This document shows positions 11,499-23,542 of a stretch of 64,000 bases of DNA, in pieces. A program made the position numbers and the translations under genes. Below the pieces are notes generated by a model. That model searched no databases and was not told the origin of the DNA. It saw only the letters and a list, made by a program, of their open reading frames with translations. Location of the stretch: assembly GCA_010015805.1 (NCBI GenBank), contig ML978126.1:930001-994000 (forward strand), given 5' to 3'. This DNA is from Rhizodiscina lignyota. Its lineage: Eukaryota > Ascomycota > Dothideomycetes > Aulographales > Rhizodiscinaceae. Each line of letters opens with the position of its first letter. Positions within the stretch are counted from its first letter, which is position 1.

Positions 11499-11800
11499 TT
11501 AGCTCCTGATAGTGTCTTCTGTGTGTCTTCTCGCTTGCGGGACAGACGGATCAAACGAACAAGTTGCCTGCCTCTTTTGACACTTCTCCGCGTCACTTCC
11601 ACCGACGAGCCGCTATGAGGGAACTTATACATTATTGATTCTGCTTGTGACCACGATAGCCAAGCCTAAGAATGGTGGAGATCTAGACAACACTATTTCC
11701 GCCGGCTATATTATAGCCTTATACATGTTTTAGCGCCTACATCGACTTTCCTGGCATCCGCATGTCCGAGTTGGGCTGTTCGATCCAGTAATTAATATCA

Positions 11801-11807
11801 GGCTAAA
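11801..11807 (+). promoter_or_regulatory. Putative XlnR/Xyr1 binding motif (GGCTAAA)
   Basis: An exact match to the GGCTAAA consensus of the xylanolytic activator XlnR, 447 bp upstream of the GH11 xylanase ATG. A 7-bp match can arise by chance, but its position before a xylanase gene makes it credible. Confidence 0.45.
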
Positions 11808-12147
11808 TGCTTCCCGCCAGCCCCCTATGCACCCCGCAAACTTTAAATTGCGGCTGTAAAGTGGGTCGCTGCGTTACAGGTTGAAAGTTTCATTTTGAGA
11901 CACGTCTGCCCTACCGCAAGCCCTCGTGGCCGTTTCCATCTTGTTTTAATACCGCCAACCCGGCATATCACATCGAAAACAGGGCGCATTGATCTTGAAA
12001 TCATCATCTCCTATACGCGGAACAGCTTCGTTCATGCCGGGACAAGCTTTCCACATCCAGCATGTTTCGCGCCCTGGGCCAGGCCCGCTGGAATAGGAGA
12101 TGACGATCACATCTCATCTACTAAACGGTTCAACTCAATCAAATCAA

Positions 12148-12154
12148 TTTAGCC
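12148..12154 (-). promoter_or_regulatory. Putative XlnR/Xyr1 motif overlapping a CreA-type site
   Basis: TTTAGCC is the exact reverse complement of GGCTAAA. It sits 10 bp upstream of the TATA box and about 100 bp upstream of the xylanase ATG. Bases 12153-12158 read CCGGAG, which fits the CreA consensus SYGGRG and overlaps the activator motif. This arrangement fits induction by xylose and repression by glucose, but binding is inferred. Confidence 0.5.
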
Positions 12155-12163
12155 GGAGAAGTG

Positions 12164-12170
12164 TATAAAA
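12164..12170 (+). promoter_or_regulatory. TATA box of the GH11 xylanase gene
   Basis: TATAAAA lies 84 bp upstream of the ATG at 12254. It is a canonical TATA box, common in strongly inducible fungal secreted-enzyme genes. Confidence 0.75.
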
Positions 12171-12253
12171 TGGTGGGCTGTCGTCGGCAGTCTCTAACCT
12201 AGGTGACTGCTCTGATAGTCACAGACAATCAGGACTCATAATCCATCACCATC

Positions 12254-12981
<728 letters not shown>

Positions 12982-14868
12982 GAGGCACGATATCTCGGAC
13001 CGGGATGGGTAATGGTGCTGGTTCGACACTTCTTGTATATATTTTCCTTCTTTCGGTAGTTCTCGGACAAATTGTTGTCTTTGCAGGCTCGTGCATGGCA
13101 ATGGAAGAAGCCAGATTGCTGCTGACCCGCTCTCTACCATGACCTTTGTTGTCGCTGCCTTGGTGCCTGTTCTTCGCGAGTATTGAGTGATGACGACTGC
13201 GATGACACGCTACGATTCGGGAATTCCGACCAATCCAGACTCTGAAGTAGCGGCAGAGGTTGTGAATTGCGTTGAGGTTGGCTCGTATCTCCTTCTGTCC
13301 TGTGAATGCTGCATTCCACTCGTTCCGGCACATACCGCTGATAAGGCCCATGATGCCTAAACGCACATGCTCATGGACAAAATGAAACCGAGGCGACACA
13401 GCATAATTACTGAATCTGTTGAGCAGCTTCAGTGTGCATGGGTGGGATGCATGCGAGCAGGATCGGATGGGATCATTCCGAAACGATATTCACCAGATGT
13501 GCTATTGCACGATCTCGCGTGACGCTCATGGATCATGACTCTGCCGCGGCCCGAAAACAACCCCAAGAGCAGGACTAGTCAGAACAACGTTGAGTAGCTT
13601 CACTAAGGGAAAATTTCGGTTGAACGCGAAAACAAAGGCACGAGAGTGCTCTAGTTGCTGTGACATCGAGAGTTGAAGGGGTGCACGGAAATGTCTAAGA
13701 CGCAATCCGGAGAATCATTGCCGTTACAATACCGCATTAAACCTGGATTGATAGACTGAAAACAGATTGAAGGCCTCTGCGAAAGCTCTCTCACGTCTTT
13801 CAAGACTCGGCTTACAAGCCGCGATCGTCTTAGATGCCGCAAGGCGGCAGGATTTATGGTGTGATCGACAGGACACGATATTCTCGACACGATCTCAAGG
13901 CCACTACCGGCACTGGTAGGGAGTAAGGAGCAAGCACACAGTAGAGTGTGTGTGGTTGGTACAGCTGTACATAGAGCTGCGTTAGATATCCATGACGTCG
14001 ACAAGACAGCTTCAACGAATGAGGTAGAGGCTCTGTTGGAACTACGAGGACAACCCGGAGCTCTGTTGCAGCTGCCTGTCGCCAGCTTTATCAGAGTACG
14101 GCCGCAAGGAGCCTCGCTCGGCCGGTCAACACGTGAAACGAGTTGGGATAGAGGTGTAAGGGAAAAGTGGACATATCTCAACCTTTGCTTGCTGTGGTTG
14201 AGGATGCGAAGGCCGACGCGTCCCAGACGGATCCAGTTTTACGGAGGTACATTCTAGCGTCCGTTCTAGAAAGAAGCCCAGCCATTCGATGGGCAGTGCC
14301 CGCGGCGATAGGCACGGAGTTCTCGTGGCGATATCTGCTGCTCTGCATTCGCTGCACCAACACTGCGAGGTGTAGTGGAGCAGGAGATGATGTGCTTGCA
14401 GCATAGCCAAATGACGGCAGTCCCATTCCATGCATGCCACAATGCCATGCGTGTGCCAGGTGGAATGAAATGTTGACAGCCTCGGCCGGCGGTGGGAGAG
14501 TCGCGTACCTTGCAGCTAAGGGGCGCTCCAGCCAATGAGCGGCCGGCGGAGTCCCAACAAAGCGAGAGCTTCTGGCTTCGCTCAACGAATTTCTCGCCAT
14601 CAAGCCACCGCTCCGCAAATTTCCTCCCCCACATTCTCCTACCGACCCTTCAAAATACCCAGACTCCCTTCCACCTCGTCTGCTTCTCCTACACTCCTGT
14701 CAGTCTTTAAATTTGTGCAAAGCAACTCGGCCCGCTTGAGCTTCACGACCTCCGGAAGGCGTGCCTGAGCTCACACGACCACAACACAGCATTGCGTAAC
14801 CACCTCACACGTCCTCACCGACATATATAAAAGAGCTCGCCGGTAGTGAGCTCTACTCCTCACCCAAC
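12982..14868. other. Intergenic sequence upstream of the desaturase gene
   Basis: About 1.9 kb with overlapping open frames on both strands (the longest, 13651-14181 minus, is 176 codons) but no domain, signal or splice logic. The last 350 bp become C/T-rich toward the desaturase TATA box. This is probably a long promoter, as expected for an OLE1-type gene. Confidence 0.5.
14824..14832 (+). promoter_or_regulatory. TATA box of the delta-9 desaturase gene
   Basis: TATATAAAA lies 45 bp upstream of the ATG at 14869, which would leave a very short 5' leader. It is preceded by about 200 bp of C/T-rich sequence typical of highly expressed fungal genes. Confidence 0.7.
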
Positions 14869-16415
14869 ATGCCTTCTCATCAACCTACTGCGGGCGACGC
14901 TGCCGTCGACCCTCAATACCTGTCCTCACAACCGTCTCCCATGGCTTCAACATCGGAGCCGAACAGGTCGAAATCGTACGAGCCACGCAAGGTGCACATC
15001 ACAGATCTCCCCATGACGAGTGAGAACTGGTATAAGTGAGTATTCTTGCAATTGGACTCCAAGACCATTCGCTAACAACTTATAGGCACATCAACTGGCT
15101 CAACGTTTACTTCATTGTCCTCTTCCCGCTGTCTGGCCTCGTCGCTGCTTTCTGGACACCTCTCCGCCTCGAAACCGCCATCTGGGCAGTACTCTACTAC
15201 TTCGCGACCGGTCTGGGAATCACTGCAGGCTATCACAGACTCTGGGCACACAAGTCATACAATGCAACCCAGCCACTTGAAATCTTCCTGGCTGCCGTTG
15301 GTGGTGGTGCTGTCGAAGGATCAATCCGCTGGTGGGCCCGCGATCACCGTGCTCATCACCGCTACACCGACACTGAGAAGGACCCGTACTCCGTCCGCAA
15401 GGGCCTGCTCTACAGCCACATGGGCTGGATGATCATGAAGCAGAACCCTAAGCGCATTGGCCGTACCGACATCTCTGATCTCAACGAGAGTGCGATCGTT
15501 CGGTGGCAGCACAAGAACTACTTGAAGGTGGTTATAACCATGGGTCTCATCGTGCCCTGCGTCGTGGCTGGCCTCTTCTGGGGCGACTGGGTTGGCGGCA
15601 TCGTCTATGCTGGCATTCTCCGTATCTTGTTTGTCCAGCAGGCCACTTTCTGCGTCAACTCTCTCGCTCACTGGCTGGGCGAACAACCATTCGATGACCG
15701 TAACTCTCCTCGCGACCACGTCATTACTGCACTTGTCACACTTGGCGAGGGTTACCACAACTTTCACCACGAGTTCCCATCCGACTACCGCAATGCGATT
15801 GAGTGGTTCCAGTACGATCCCACCAAGTGGTTCATCTGGTACGTTACATTCATCATACCTCTATAAATATCAGACTAACAATTTTACAGGACCATGAAGC
15901 AGCTCGGTCTCGCCTATGATCTGAAGCAATTCCGCCAGAACGAAATCGAGAAGGGTCGTGTCCAGCAGCTCCAGAAGAAGCTCGACCAGAAGCGCTCCAA
16001 GCTTGACTGGGGTGTTCCTCTCGAGTCTCTCCCCGTCATGGAGTGGGACGACTATGTCGACCAGTGCAACAACGGCCGCGGTCTCATCGCTGTTGGTGGC
16101 GTTGTCCACGATGTGACGGCCTTTATCAAGGAGCATCCCGGTGGCAAGGCCATGATCAGCAGCGGCATTGGCAAGGATGCCACTGCCATGTTCAATGGCG
16201 GTGTCTACATGCACAGCAATGCTGCGCACAACTTGCTCAGCACAATGAGAGTCGGTGTCATCCGTGGCGGCATGGAGGTTGAGATCTGGAAGCGCGCCCA
16301 GATGGAGAACAAGGACGTGCAGTACGTCAAGGATCCCAATGGCAACAAAATCATTCGAGCTGGTGGCCAGGTCACCAAGCTTCAGCAGCCGATGGAAAGC
16401 GCAGATGCTGCGTAA
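14869..16415 (+). CDS. OLE1: Delta-9 stearoyl-CoA desaturase with C-terminal cytochrome b5 domain (OLE1 type)
   Basis: Three exons, 14869-15035, 15086-15838 and 15890-16415, encode 481 aa with all frames restored. It introduces the cis-9 double bond into palmitoyl- and stearoyl-CoA at the ER. The three histidine boxes that hold the di-iron centre are present: HRLWAH (residues 106-111), HRAHH (143-147) and HNFHH (280-284), between paired membrane helices. The C-terminal cytochrome b5 domain has the haem-ligand motif EHPGG (His389) and a second His in the [11 protein letters not shown] region, so the enzyme carries its own electron donor, as fungal Ole1 does. The start is fixed by a TATA box 45 bp upstream and the PHVHIT-like lead-in ([10 protein letters not shown]). 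The gene is probably essential and regulated by fatty acids. Its position between the xylanase and pectinase genes is likely accidental. Confidence 0.97.
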
Positions 16416-17218
16416 ACGATGCGCCAAATGCAGTTGTATTGATGAGGCATGATGCAACGAGAGGCTACTTGAGAGTGGCAAACTTTTATCCTTCACTGAA
16501 AGCGTTTGAAGCGTTGGGAGGGTCTTTATTCTGAATTGGCGTTTTGACGGCGAAAAGGTGGTCAACACCTATATCCTCCACTCGGCATGGATCCAATGAA
16601 AAGAAATGTAACTAGCTGCAGAGCTTAATGCTGGCACCTTGCGATAGAATAGTATCCCCTGCGCGAGTGAGCTTCAACTCGTGGCAATGATATTTTAATT
16701 GGAATATTCACAACATCTGATGGCTTAACGGTGTCGTCTGTGTCATCCCCCTTCCGGCTAGTCTTAATTTATGGAGTGCGGTTTCTCAACGGAAGATTTT
16801 CAACAACTCCGTCAAAGACGTACGTCAACCTTGCATCAATTTTTCCGTCCACATCTTGCATCATGCCAGTATGCTTAGATCCGGCTAACTGCGATCGAGC
16901 TCCTCTCCACACGGGGGAGATAGAAGCCACTGTCGATCGTTTCCGTACCAAGCTTTTGTGCCTGAAAACGCTCCCTTGCAACTCCAGAGCTCCACCAGTT
17001 CGCTCACCTTCTCACCGAATTGACGCGGGGAAGCTCAAGTTTGTACGCGATTGAGCAGTAATTTACGCGTCAGGGCCATGTAGGAGTAGGCAACTTTGCC
17101 TGGAGGTAGGCAATTTAGGATATACGCGAAATGCCGGTCATTTATATGCCTTTTGTCCCACTGAATCCAACTGAGAGCTGCGAGCACTCGTAGGTATTAC
17201 TGTTTACTACATTTAATC
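16416..17218. other. Intergenic sequence: polygalacturonase promoter
   Basis: About 800 bp without a credible gene. It holds a GGCTAA motif at 16883-16888 (XlnR-like core), a short imperfect direct repeat of GTAGGCAA at about 17084-17114, and a TATA-like TTTATAT at 17141-17147, about 75 bp before the next ATG. Confidence 0.5.
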
Positions 17219-18681
17219 ATGCATCCCAAACTTCTCGCCTTTTTGGCGATCGGCTGTCTGCTTCTCGCTCTTGTCGATGCTGGTCGTCCAAAGATCACCT
17301 ATGCGCCCCGTAAACCATTCAAGCCGATGAAACCGTCTCCGCCACGAAAGAAGACGTGTGATGTCAAAGCAAACGGCTACGGAAGAGATGACTCGCAGAA
17401 CATTTTGTCTGCGCTGAAGAAGTGCAACAATGGCGGAACGGTCGTGTTCAAGCCCGGCACGGTTTACACGATTGGCAAGGCTCTGGACATGACGTTCTTG
17501 AAGAGTGTGGATATCGGTGGGTTCATCTCAACGCCAGCAGTTCTGCTTCAAGGCTGATATCGTTGCACAGATATTCAGGGCACCATCAAATTCACAGACG
17601 ACATAGTTTACTGGGAGGGCAACAGCTTCAAGTACGCCTTCCAGAACCAATCCTCGTTCTTCCAAATCGGCGGCAAGGACGTTAATGTCTACGGCGGCGG
17701 TACGCTCGACGGCCAAGGCCAACCCTGGTGGCAGGCCCTCCAAACCAACGCTTCAATCGTTCGACCAATTCTCTTTGCAGTCATCGGGCTGGAAGGAGGC
17801 ACCATCGCAGATATCAACCTCGTCAACTCTCCGAATTGGTTCAACATCATCGCCAACAGCAGTGATGTCACTTATGACGGTCTACACATGACTGCAGTGA
17901 GCACAAACTCCAGCATCTTCCCGAGCAATACCGATGGATGGGACACTCTGCGGTCTACGAATATTGTGATCCAGAACAGCCACATCAATAACGGAGACGA
18001 TTGCGTGGCGTTTAAGCCAAACAGCACGGACATCCTTGTGCAGAATCTGTATTGCAACGGTAGTCACGGCATCAGCGTAGGCAGCTTGGGACAGTATTTG
18101 GGCGAGGTCGACATTGTAGAGAATGTGGAGGTCTACAACATTCACATGAGCAATGCATCTGTACGCGTACCACCTCGTTTGAAGCCCGACATCCATCGCT
18201 AATAAATAATTCAAGGATGGTGCGAGAATCAAGGTGTGGCCAGGATCTCCTCCAGGCGCTGCCTTCGGTACTGGTGGTGGTAGCGGTTACGTCAAAAACA
18301 TCGTGTACAACGGCATGCACATCGACAACGACCAGTGGGCCATCGAATTGACGCAGTGCTATGGCGTAAGCAACGCATCTATATGTGATCAATATCCGAG
18401 CAACATGACCATCTCCGAGATTCAGTTTACCAACTTCGACGGCGTCACGAGCAAGACGCATGAGCCGGACGTTGCGACTGTGGTGTGCTCGAGTCCGGAT
18501 GTGAGTTTGTTTCTTCTGATCTCTGTGTTTGGCATGGAAATATATACTGACGTTTTCTTTATAGGTATGTTTTGACATCCATGTCTCGAATTTCTCGGTT
18601 GTGAGTCCGGAGGGGACGAACGACGCAGTGTGCACCAACGTCGATAATTCGACGCTGGGCTTGAATTGCACATCTGGATAA
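17219..18681 (+). CDS. Secreted exopolygalacturonase-like enzyme, glycoside hydrolase family 28
   Basis: Four exons, 17219-17516, 17571-18160, 18216-18500 and 18565-18681, encode 429 aa. Residues 1-21 are a signal peptide, followed by a basic Pro/Lys-rich linker before the parallel beta-helix. The four GH28 catalytic signatures are all present: NTDGWD (Asp221), GDDC (Asp242 and Asp243), SHGIS (His265) and RIK (residues 300-302, at the start of exon 3). The spacing and the [13 protein letters not shown] context resemble exo-acting rather than endo-acting fungal polygalacturonases, so release of galacturonic acid from chain ends of de-esterified pectin is inferred. Many NxS/T sites predict heavy N-glycosylation. 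A pectin methylesterase follows 700 bp downstream on the same strand, an enzymatically complementary pair. The start lies 75 bp after a TATA-like element. Confidence 0.93.
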
Positions 18682-19377
18682 AATATACTGTGCTCCATAG
18701 AGAACGCAAATTACGGTTATATGAAGAAGCAGGTCTGACACTGATGTGACTCGATTCCAGCTCCGTTTGTTTAAAATCTCTACTTCGTAAACCCATTGTG
18801 ATAAGATCATCAGTAACTCCACCAAACATTCCGTTCTCCGCGACGCAGCCTCCCCGGAGCCTTGATCCCAGAAAATTCGATCTGAACCTGCATTAGCGTT
18901 CTTCTCCGCACCCGGTTATCTTCAAGGTATATTGGAGCGACCTAGCGCAGGGAGACGAACTTCCCACGAACAAGCTTTCAAGATTCATGATCAAACCCGA
19001 AGAGATCTTGCATCGCGGCGGACCAGTTGCTCTCCTTCCACTCGCTTAGTAGACGAGACCAGCCTTACGATGAATGAAATGGATATTCCAGGATGAATTA
19101 TATCCGCGGGAGATCTGCCACCGAGTGGAGATCATCACTGCATGATTCATGTCTGATGATATTTCTCCTCCAATTATGTAGCTAACAGAGTATTGAGTTG
19201 ACAAGGTAGAATGCTATTACCATTAAGCATCGAGCTAAAAAGCGCGTCATGATTGCAGAAACGCATCCGGCTGACAGCATGATTCTCATTGCCTCGACGA
19301 CTTTAGAGGCTGCTCCCCTATTGAATGGAGGCTGAGTCGAAATAGTCAACAATTGACACTATTCCGGCGTTCTCAAG
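18682..19377. other. Intergenic sequence: pectin methylesterase promoter
   Basis: About 700 bp between two plus-strand pectin-degrading genes. TCCACCAA at 18818-18825 resembles the galacturonate-responsive TCCNCCAAT element known from other fungi but lacks the final T. No additional gene is seen. Confidence 0.5.
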
Positions 19378-20657
19378 ATGAAACTCTGGCCTTCTCTCCT
19401 GCTGGGTTGTGCGGCCCTATCCAAAGCAGCACCAGCGACAGACACCTCCATCTCAGGCTCTTCACGCAATCTGTGCCAGGCACCCACAAAGAATCCCCTC
19501 GAAGGCTGTCCCAAAGGAACGATTCTCGTCTCCGCAACAAGCTCCTCTGCCCACTACAAGACGATCCAATCAGCAATTGACTCTCTCCCTCACGACTCGT
19601 CCTCGCACACCATCCTCATCGAAGGAGGCAGCTACTTTGAACAGCTCAACATCACTCGCCCCGGTCCCCTGTACCTCCTAGGGCAGACGTCCCACCCGGA
19701 CGACGCCACTCGGAACGAAGTCACTGTCCTCCAAGCGAAAGCCAACAACGCCACCTACCCGGACAATGTGTACGCGAGCGTGCTGATCGTCGCGCCGACG
19801 CTAAACGCGAGCCTGACGGGAGCTGGGCCGAATGGGTATCCGCTGCCGGCGAATACGCCGTTTGGATGCAAAGACTTCCGGACGTATAATATCGATTTCC
19901 GGAACGTGGCAGCGGAGCAGAGCGCTGGGCCAAGTCATGCTGTGAGCTTTAGTATGGCGAATGGGGGTTTCTACTTTAGTGGGTTCTATTCGTATCAGGA
20001 TACTGTAAGTGATTTTTTGCTTGTGATGTTGTCTCTGCAAACTGAGATGTGAAATGGGAATGGCGATATGAAAATGGAGTAAATCATGCTGACGTTGAAT
20101 TAAAGGTATACGTTGGCAAGAACGGTAGCGCCTACTTCTACAAATCCGTTGCAGCAGGACAGACCGATTTCCTGTACGGCTTCGGAACGGCATGGTTCCA
20201 GTCGTGCGATATCCAGATGCGCAACTGTGGAGGAGGCGTGACAGCTTGGAAAGGCACGAACACCACATTCCTCAATCACTACGGTGTCTACATCGTAGAC
20301 TCGCATCTCGCCGCAGCAAATGCAAGTATTGCGCCATCCATGGTCGGCATGTGCGCGCTGGGACGTCCATGGAACTCGAACGACCACAGCATCTTTGCGA
20401 GGACTTATGAAGACGCGAGTATCAGGCCACAGGGGTACATCGAGTGGTCGAGTCCGATTGACAACTACACGCTTATGGCGGAATATAAGGCTTATGGGCC
20501 TGGCTTCAACAGGACCGGCCGGATTGAGGGTGGCATCGACCACCTGTTAACGGATAAGCAATACGAGCCTTACAGTACGCCGGCGAAGGTATTTCAGTAC
20601 TTGGACGGAACGTTTGGAAATGACAAGTGGATTGACAAGGCCTACTATCCAAAGTAA
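19378..20657 (+). CDS. Secreted pectin methylesterase, carbohydrate esterase family 8
   Basis: Two exons, 19378-20004 and 20106-20657, with a 101-nt intron (CTGAC branch site), encode 392 aa. Residues 1-18 form a signal peptide. The right-handed beta-helix starts with the conserved HYKTIQSAIDSLP segment. Catalytic landmarks are SYQDT immediately before the intron (Gln207, Asp208), QTDFLYG (Asp230) and LGRPW (Arg296 binding the substrate carboxylate). It demethylates homogalacturonan in the extracellular space, making it accessible to the neighbouring GH28 enzyme. About ten NxS/T sequons suggest glycosylation. The C-terminal FQYLDGTFGNDKW segment is full-length, so the gene appears intact. Confidence 0.95.
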
Positions 20658-21178
20658 CAGTTTTGGAGTCCGAAGACCGAAAACCCGAATAAAAGGAACG
20701 CCAAGTAGTTGATCTGAGATCTTTAAACGGAACACGTAAACGAGCCACTCAGTCGGAGATTTTGAGATCTGATACGAAGTGATTATGCACCATATCCCAC
20801 AGCAATGAGACCTTGAAGTGTCACACGTGGACTGTCCACCCTTAGCAGGTGATTATTTGATGGTAAAGAAGCAAAGAAACTCGTACGTTGCAACGTGTGA
20901 GAATTTAGGCTAAAAACACGCTTGGAATGTCAAGAGAGCACTAAAAATCTAGACCTGTTACATCAGCTGCACGTGAGAGCGTGATAATCATCTCATACAT
21001 GGATTCGCGAGCTCACCGCTCCACGTACCCATGTAGGTATCGTCTCAACATATTTCCATACCAGGCGATCGTCTTGTCCTCCACAATGATCCCCCACTTC
21101 CCCAGTTTCAATATATTCCAATATCTCCCTCTCTCAAATAGAGTATTTCTATTCGAAGTCGCTGTAAATTTACAAGTC
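20658..21178. other. Intergenic sequence
   Basis: About 520 bp. The downstream reading frame extends upstream into this stretch without an obvious better start. No separate feature is seen. Confidence 0.45.
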
Positions 21179-22024
21179 ATGGAGGGCCCGAAAGGACACG
21201 CAGGATGTCAAGTCTTCGAAACGTTTGAGCTTGTGGAGCTTATTCTTTCCCACCTCACCCTCCTCGAAATTCTTCGAGCAGAGCCGACCAGTCGCAGTAT
21301 CTCTTCAGTCATTCATTCTTCTCCAACTTTGAAACGAAGGTTACATTTCTCTCAGCCGCGCAATGGAGATATCAATCGGTGCATGGATTGCTACGGAACG
21401 CCGGTGCCACGTCACGACATTCCCAGCGATGCTTTCATCCCATATGCCGCCTTCTCGGGGCCGATGACAACTTTCATAGACGCAACGCTCCTCAACCCGT
21501 TACTTCCGAGGATATTCCCATGCCATCGCACTAATCCGCTCGAGCACGGCTGGTTGCTACTCGTTCTTCGCGATCTGCCGGACCTACCTGACAATAGCCG
21601 CCCATCATGGGCGTCCATGCTATTCACAGCACAGCCTGTAAAGAAGCTCCGTATAGAGCCAGCAACGATGCTCCGCGAATCGCCCAACTCGTGCGCCCCG
21701 ATCCGCTTACCGCCGCCGGATCCCGCGGAAGCAGACCGAATAGCGGCACTGCACGCGCGTCTATCAACCACCCGCACTCGGACGGATCTTAGGCCTGCAG
21801 AGTTTCCAGTCAATGGTATCCGGCGATTGGCTGCAGCCAGAGGAGAGGCGAGTGCTGATGGATGGGTATGGGGAAGTAGCTTGGATCTCGTAAGAGGGAA
21901 AAAACCGAAGCCTGGATACGAAAAGAGTCTTCTCGTGAATGAGGATGGCGTGAGAATCGGGCAGATCGAGGAAGTGGCAAGAAAGGCGAAATGGAACACC
22001 TGGGTGTTGAAAAAGCTGGAGTAA
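21179..22024 (+). CDS. F-box-like fungal protein, 281 aa
   Basis: A single exon of 281 aa counted from the ATG at 21179 (MEGPKGHAGCQVFETFELVE). The motif FETFELVELILSHLTLLEIL, followed by RAEPTSRSISSVIHSSPTLKRRL, is the pattern of an N-terminal F-box-like helix bundle in ascomycete proteins, where it recruits Skp1. The usual basic SP-rich tail follows, and the last 100 residues include GWVWGSSLDLVRGKKPKPGY. No leucine-rich repeats or WD repeats are visible, so the substrate cannot be guessed. Family members are expanded and poorly conserved. The frame is open upstream to 20981, but the conserved part starts at 21179 and the upstream translation looks non-coding. It follows the PME gene on the same strand. 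Confidence 0.8.
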   Translation: MEGPKGHAGCQVFETFELVELILSHLTLLEILRAEPTSRSISSVIHSSPTLKRRLHFSQPRNGDINRCMDCYGTPVPRHDIPSDAFIPYAAFSGPMTTFIDATLLNPLLPRIFPCHRTNPLEHGWLLLVLRDLPDLPDNSRPSWASMLFTAQPVKKLRIEPATMLRESPNSCAPIRLPPPDPAEADRIAALHARLSTTRTRTDLRPAEFPVNGIRRLAAARGEASADGWVWGSSLDLVRGKKPKPGYEKSLLVNEDGVRIGQIEEVARKAKWNTWVLKKLE

Positions 22025-22574
22025 ATATGGAAAAGCCTGCTCGCAAGTAGATACCTTTCCGCTGCTCGAGCTTCACTTCCTGGGTTCCTCCGGCGCCTCT
22101 AGGATCACCACAGCGATTTTGGCCCACATTGCACTCCGACTTGATCCGGTCGGAAATCAAGCCCATGATATGCTTCTCAGCATCTCAGAAGCTCAATGAC
22201 ATCGAACTAGCTTTCTCAGATGACCGCACTTCTGTACATCTTCAGTGCTATCTATGCTAGTGTGATGAAATCTTCGCGAACTCGCCTTTTTGGCTCGTTC
22301 GCGGTCATGAATAACTCCGAGGGCCGAGGTGTAGCATACGCATTATAGGAGGTATCTTCCTCGGAGATATGCGGACCGTTGAAGTGTAGTAGATGGCGAT
22401 GTCATGTTGCTCTATAGAGCAGAGACAGATGCCGTATGTAGTAGTACTAGTCGATTACACTTCTTCATGTAGAAGGCTAGTTTCGGCGGAGTCTAATCGA
22501 AAATTCAAGAGGGTATCCAATAACGCAACGCTATTGATCCAAACGCCGCGCCATGCTCTTGACAATAATTCAAA
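22025..22574. other. Convergent intergenic sequence
   Basis: About 550 bp between the F-box-like stop and the stop of the minus-strand CHIP gene. I see no coding or structural feature. Confidence 0.5.
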
Positions 22575-23542
22575 TCACCAATCGTAAGCCCATCCAGAAC
22601 TATGGTCCCAAAAGTCATCGCAAGCCTTCTTCAAGGCCAAGTTCGGTCGTAGCTCGTTGACAGAAAGCGGAGTTCGTGTAAGTGGATCTAGCGCGCTTCT
22701 TTTTAAGTGTTCTACCAGCGTAGCCCTTTCATAACTATGGCCGTTTTTGGTCATAACGGCTGAGAATAGTCAATTACTATTTGGTCAAATAACTGTGCGC
22801 GTGGACTTACGATCATGCATTATCTCGAACGATATATCGTCGATTAGGTATTCCGGTACCTCTCTTTTTTCTAAGTTCTTCGGATCCGCAATTGCAAATA
22901 CGTTCCGCAACTCGTCCATCTTAGCGGCATACTCTTCATCAACCTCTTTGCGGCGGTCCTCCGATTCTACTCGCCCAACCAGCCCCTGTCTTTCTTTGTC
23001 CTCTATGTCCTGGAGCTCTCCAATTCGATCCTTCTCCAGCTTCTCAAGAAGCTCAGCCAGCAAATCAGACCGTTGTCGTATCCTCTGTCGTTCCCGAATG
23101 TTCCATTTCTCGATTTTGCAGCGTCGTACCAGCTGTGCGATAGTGAAGGCTGAGGAGGTTTGCGAAGGGCTACTAGTACAGAGTTCGTATGCGGTCAAAG
23201 CACTAGATAATGCTTCGTTCGGGTGGTGGAGTTCCAGTTGTGCTTGTGCTGTGACGGTTATCAGCAGGTTAGCTCACCAACCGCAACTGTAGAGCACGAA
23301 CCCAAGTAGAAGAAAGCTTTCATATTGTCTCTCCGTAGCTCGATACTCCGCAGACAGTCGTCAATGACGTCTTGCCACTGATGTAGCTTTAATCGCGCAT
23401 TTGCTCGGTTGGTGTACAGCAACGGGTTACTGCTGTTCTTCTGGATAGCCTGGCCATACAGGGAGGCCGCCTCCGCGTAGTCGCCGTTCTTGAAATGTTT
23501 GTTACCCGTCTCTTTAAGCTGTTCAGCAAGGTAGGAAGCCAT
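22575..23542 (-). CDS. CHIP/STUB1-type E3 ubiquitin ligase (TPR plus U-box)
   Basis: Three exons on the minus strand, 23302-23542, 22811-23248 and 22575-22759, with introns of 53 and 51 nt, encode 287 aa (human CHIP is 303). Residues about 5-105 form three TPR units. The carboxylate-clamp residues that grip the EEVD tails of Hsp70 and Hsp90 appear as Asn14 (TGNKHF), Asn45 (YTNRAN) and Lys75 (MKAFFYL). A charged coiled coil with KWNIRERQRI and ELLEKLEKDRIGELQDIEDK follows (about 120-190). The U-box occupies the last 65 residues and is recognisable from DPVMTKNGHSYER, DPLTRTPL and LRPNLALKKACDDF. It would attach ubiquitin to chaperone-bound misfolded clients in the cytosol. The U-box is encoded mostly by the short final exon, which a simple open-frame search would miss. 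Confidence 0.93.

Larger units (their letters stand above)
11499..12253. other. Intergenic sequence: xylanase promoter
   Basis: The 755 bp between the P450 stop and the xylanase start contain two exact XlnR-type motifs and a TATA box, listed separately. I see no additional gene. Confidence 0.6.

Noticed and set aside
11775-11792. Possible tRNA B-box (GTTCGATCC)
   Set aside because: The flanking bases do not form a full T-arm, and no acceptor stem or A-box lies at the required distance.
13651-14181. A 176-codon minus-strand frame upstream of the desaturase gene
   Set aside because: It has no recognisable motif and no splice partner, and competing frames overlap on the other strand.
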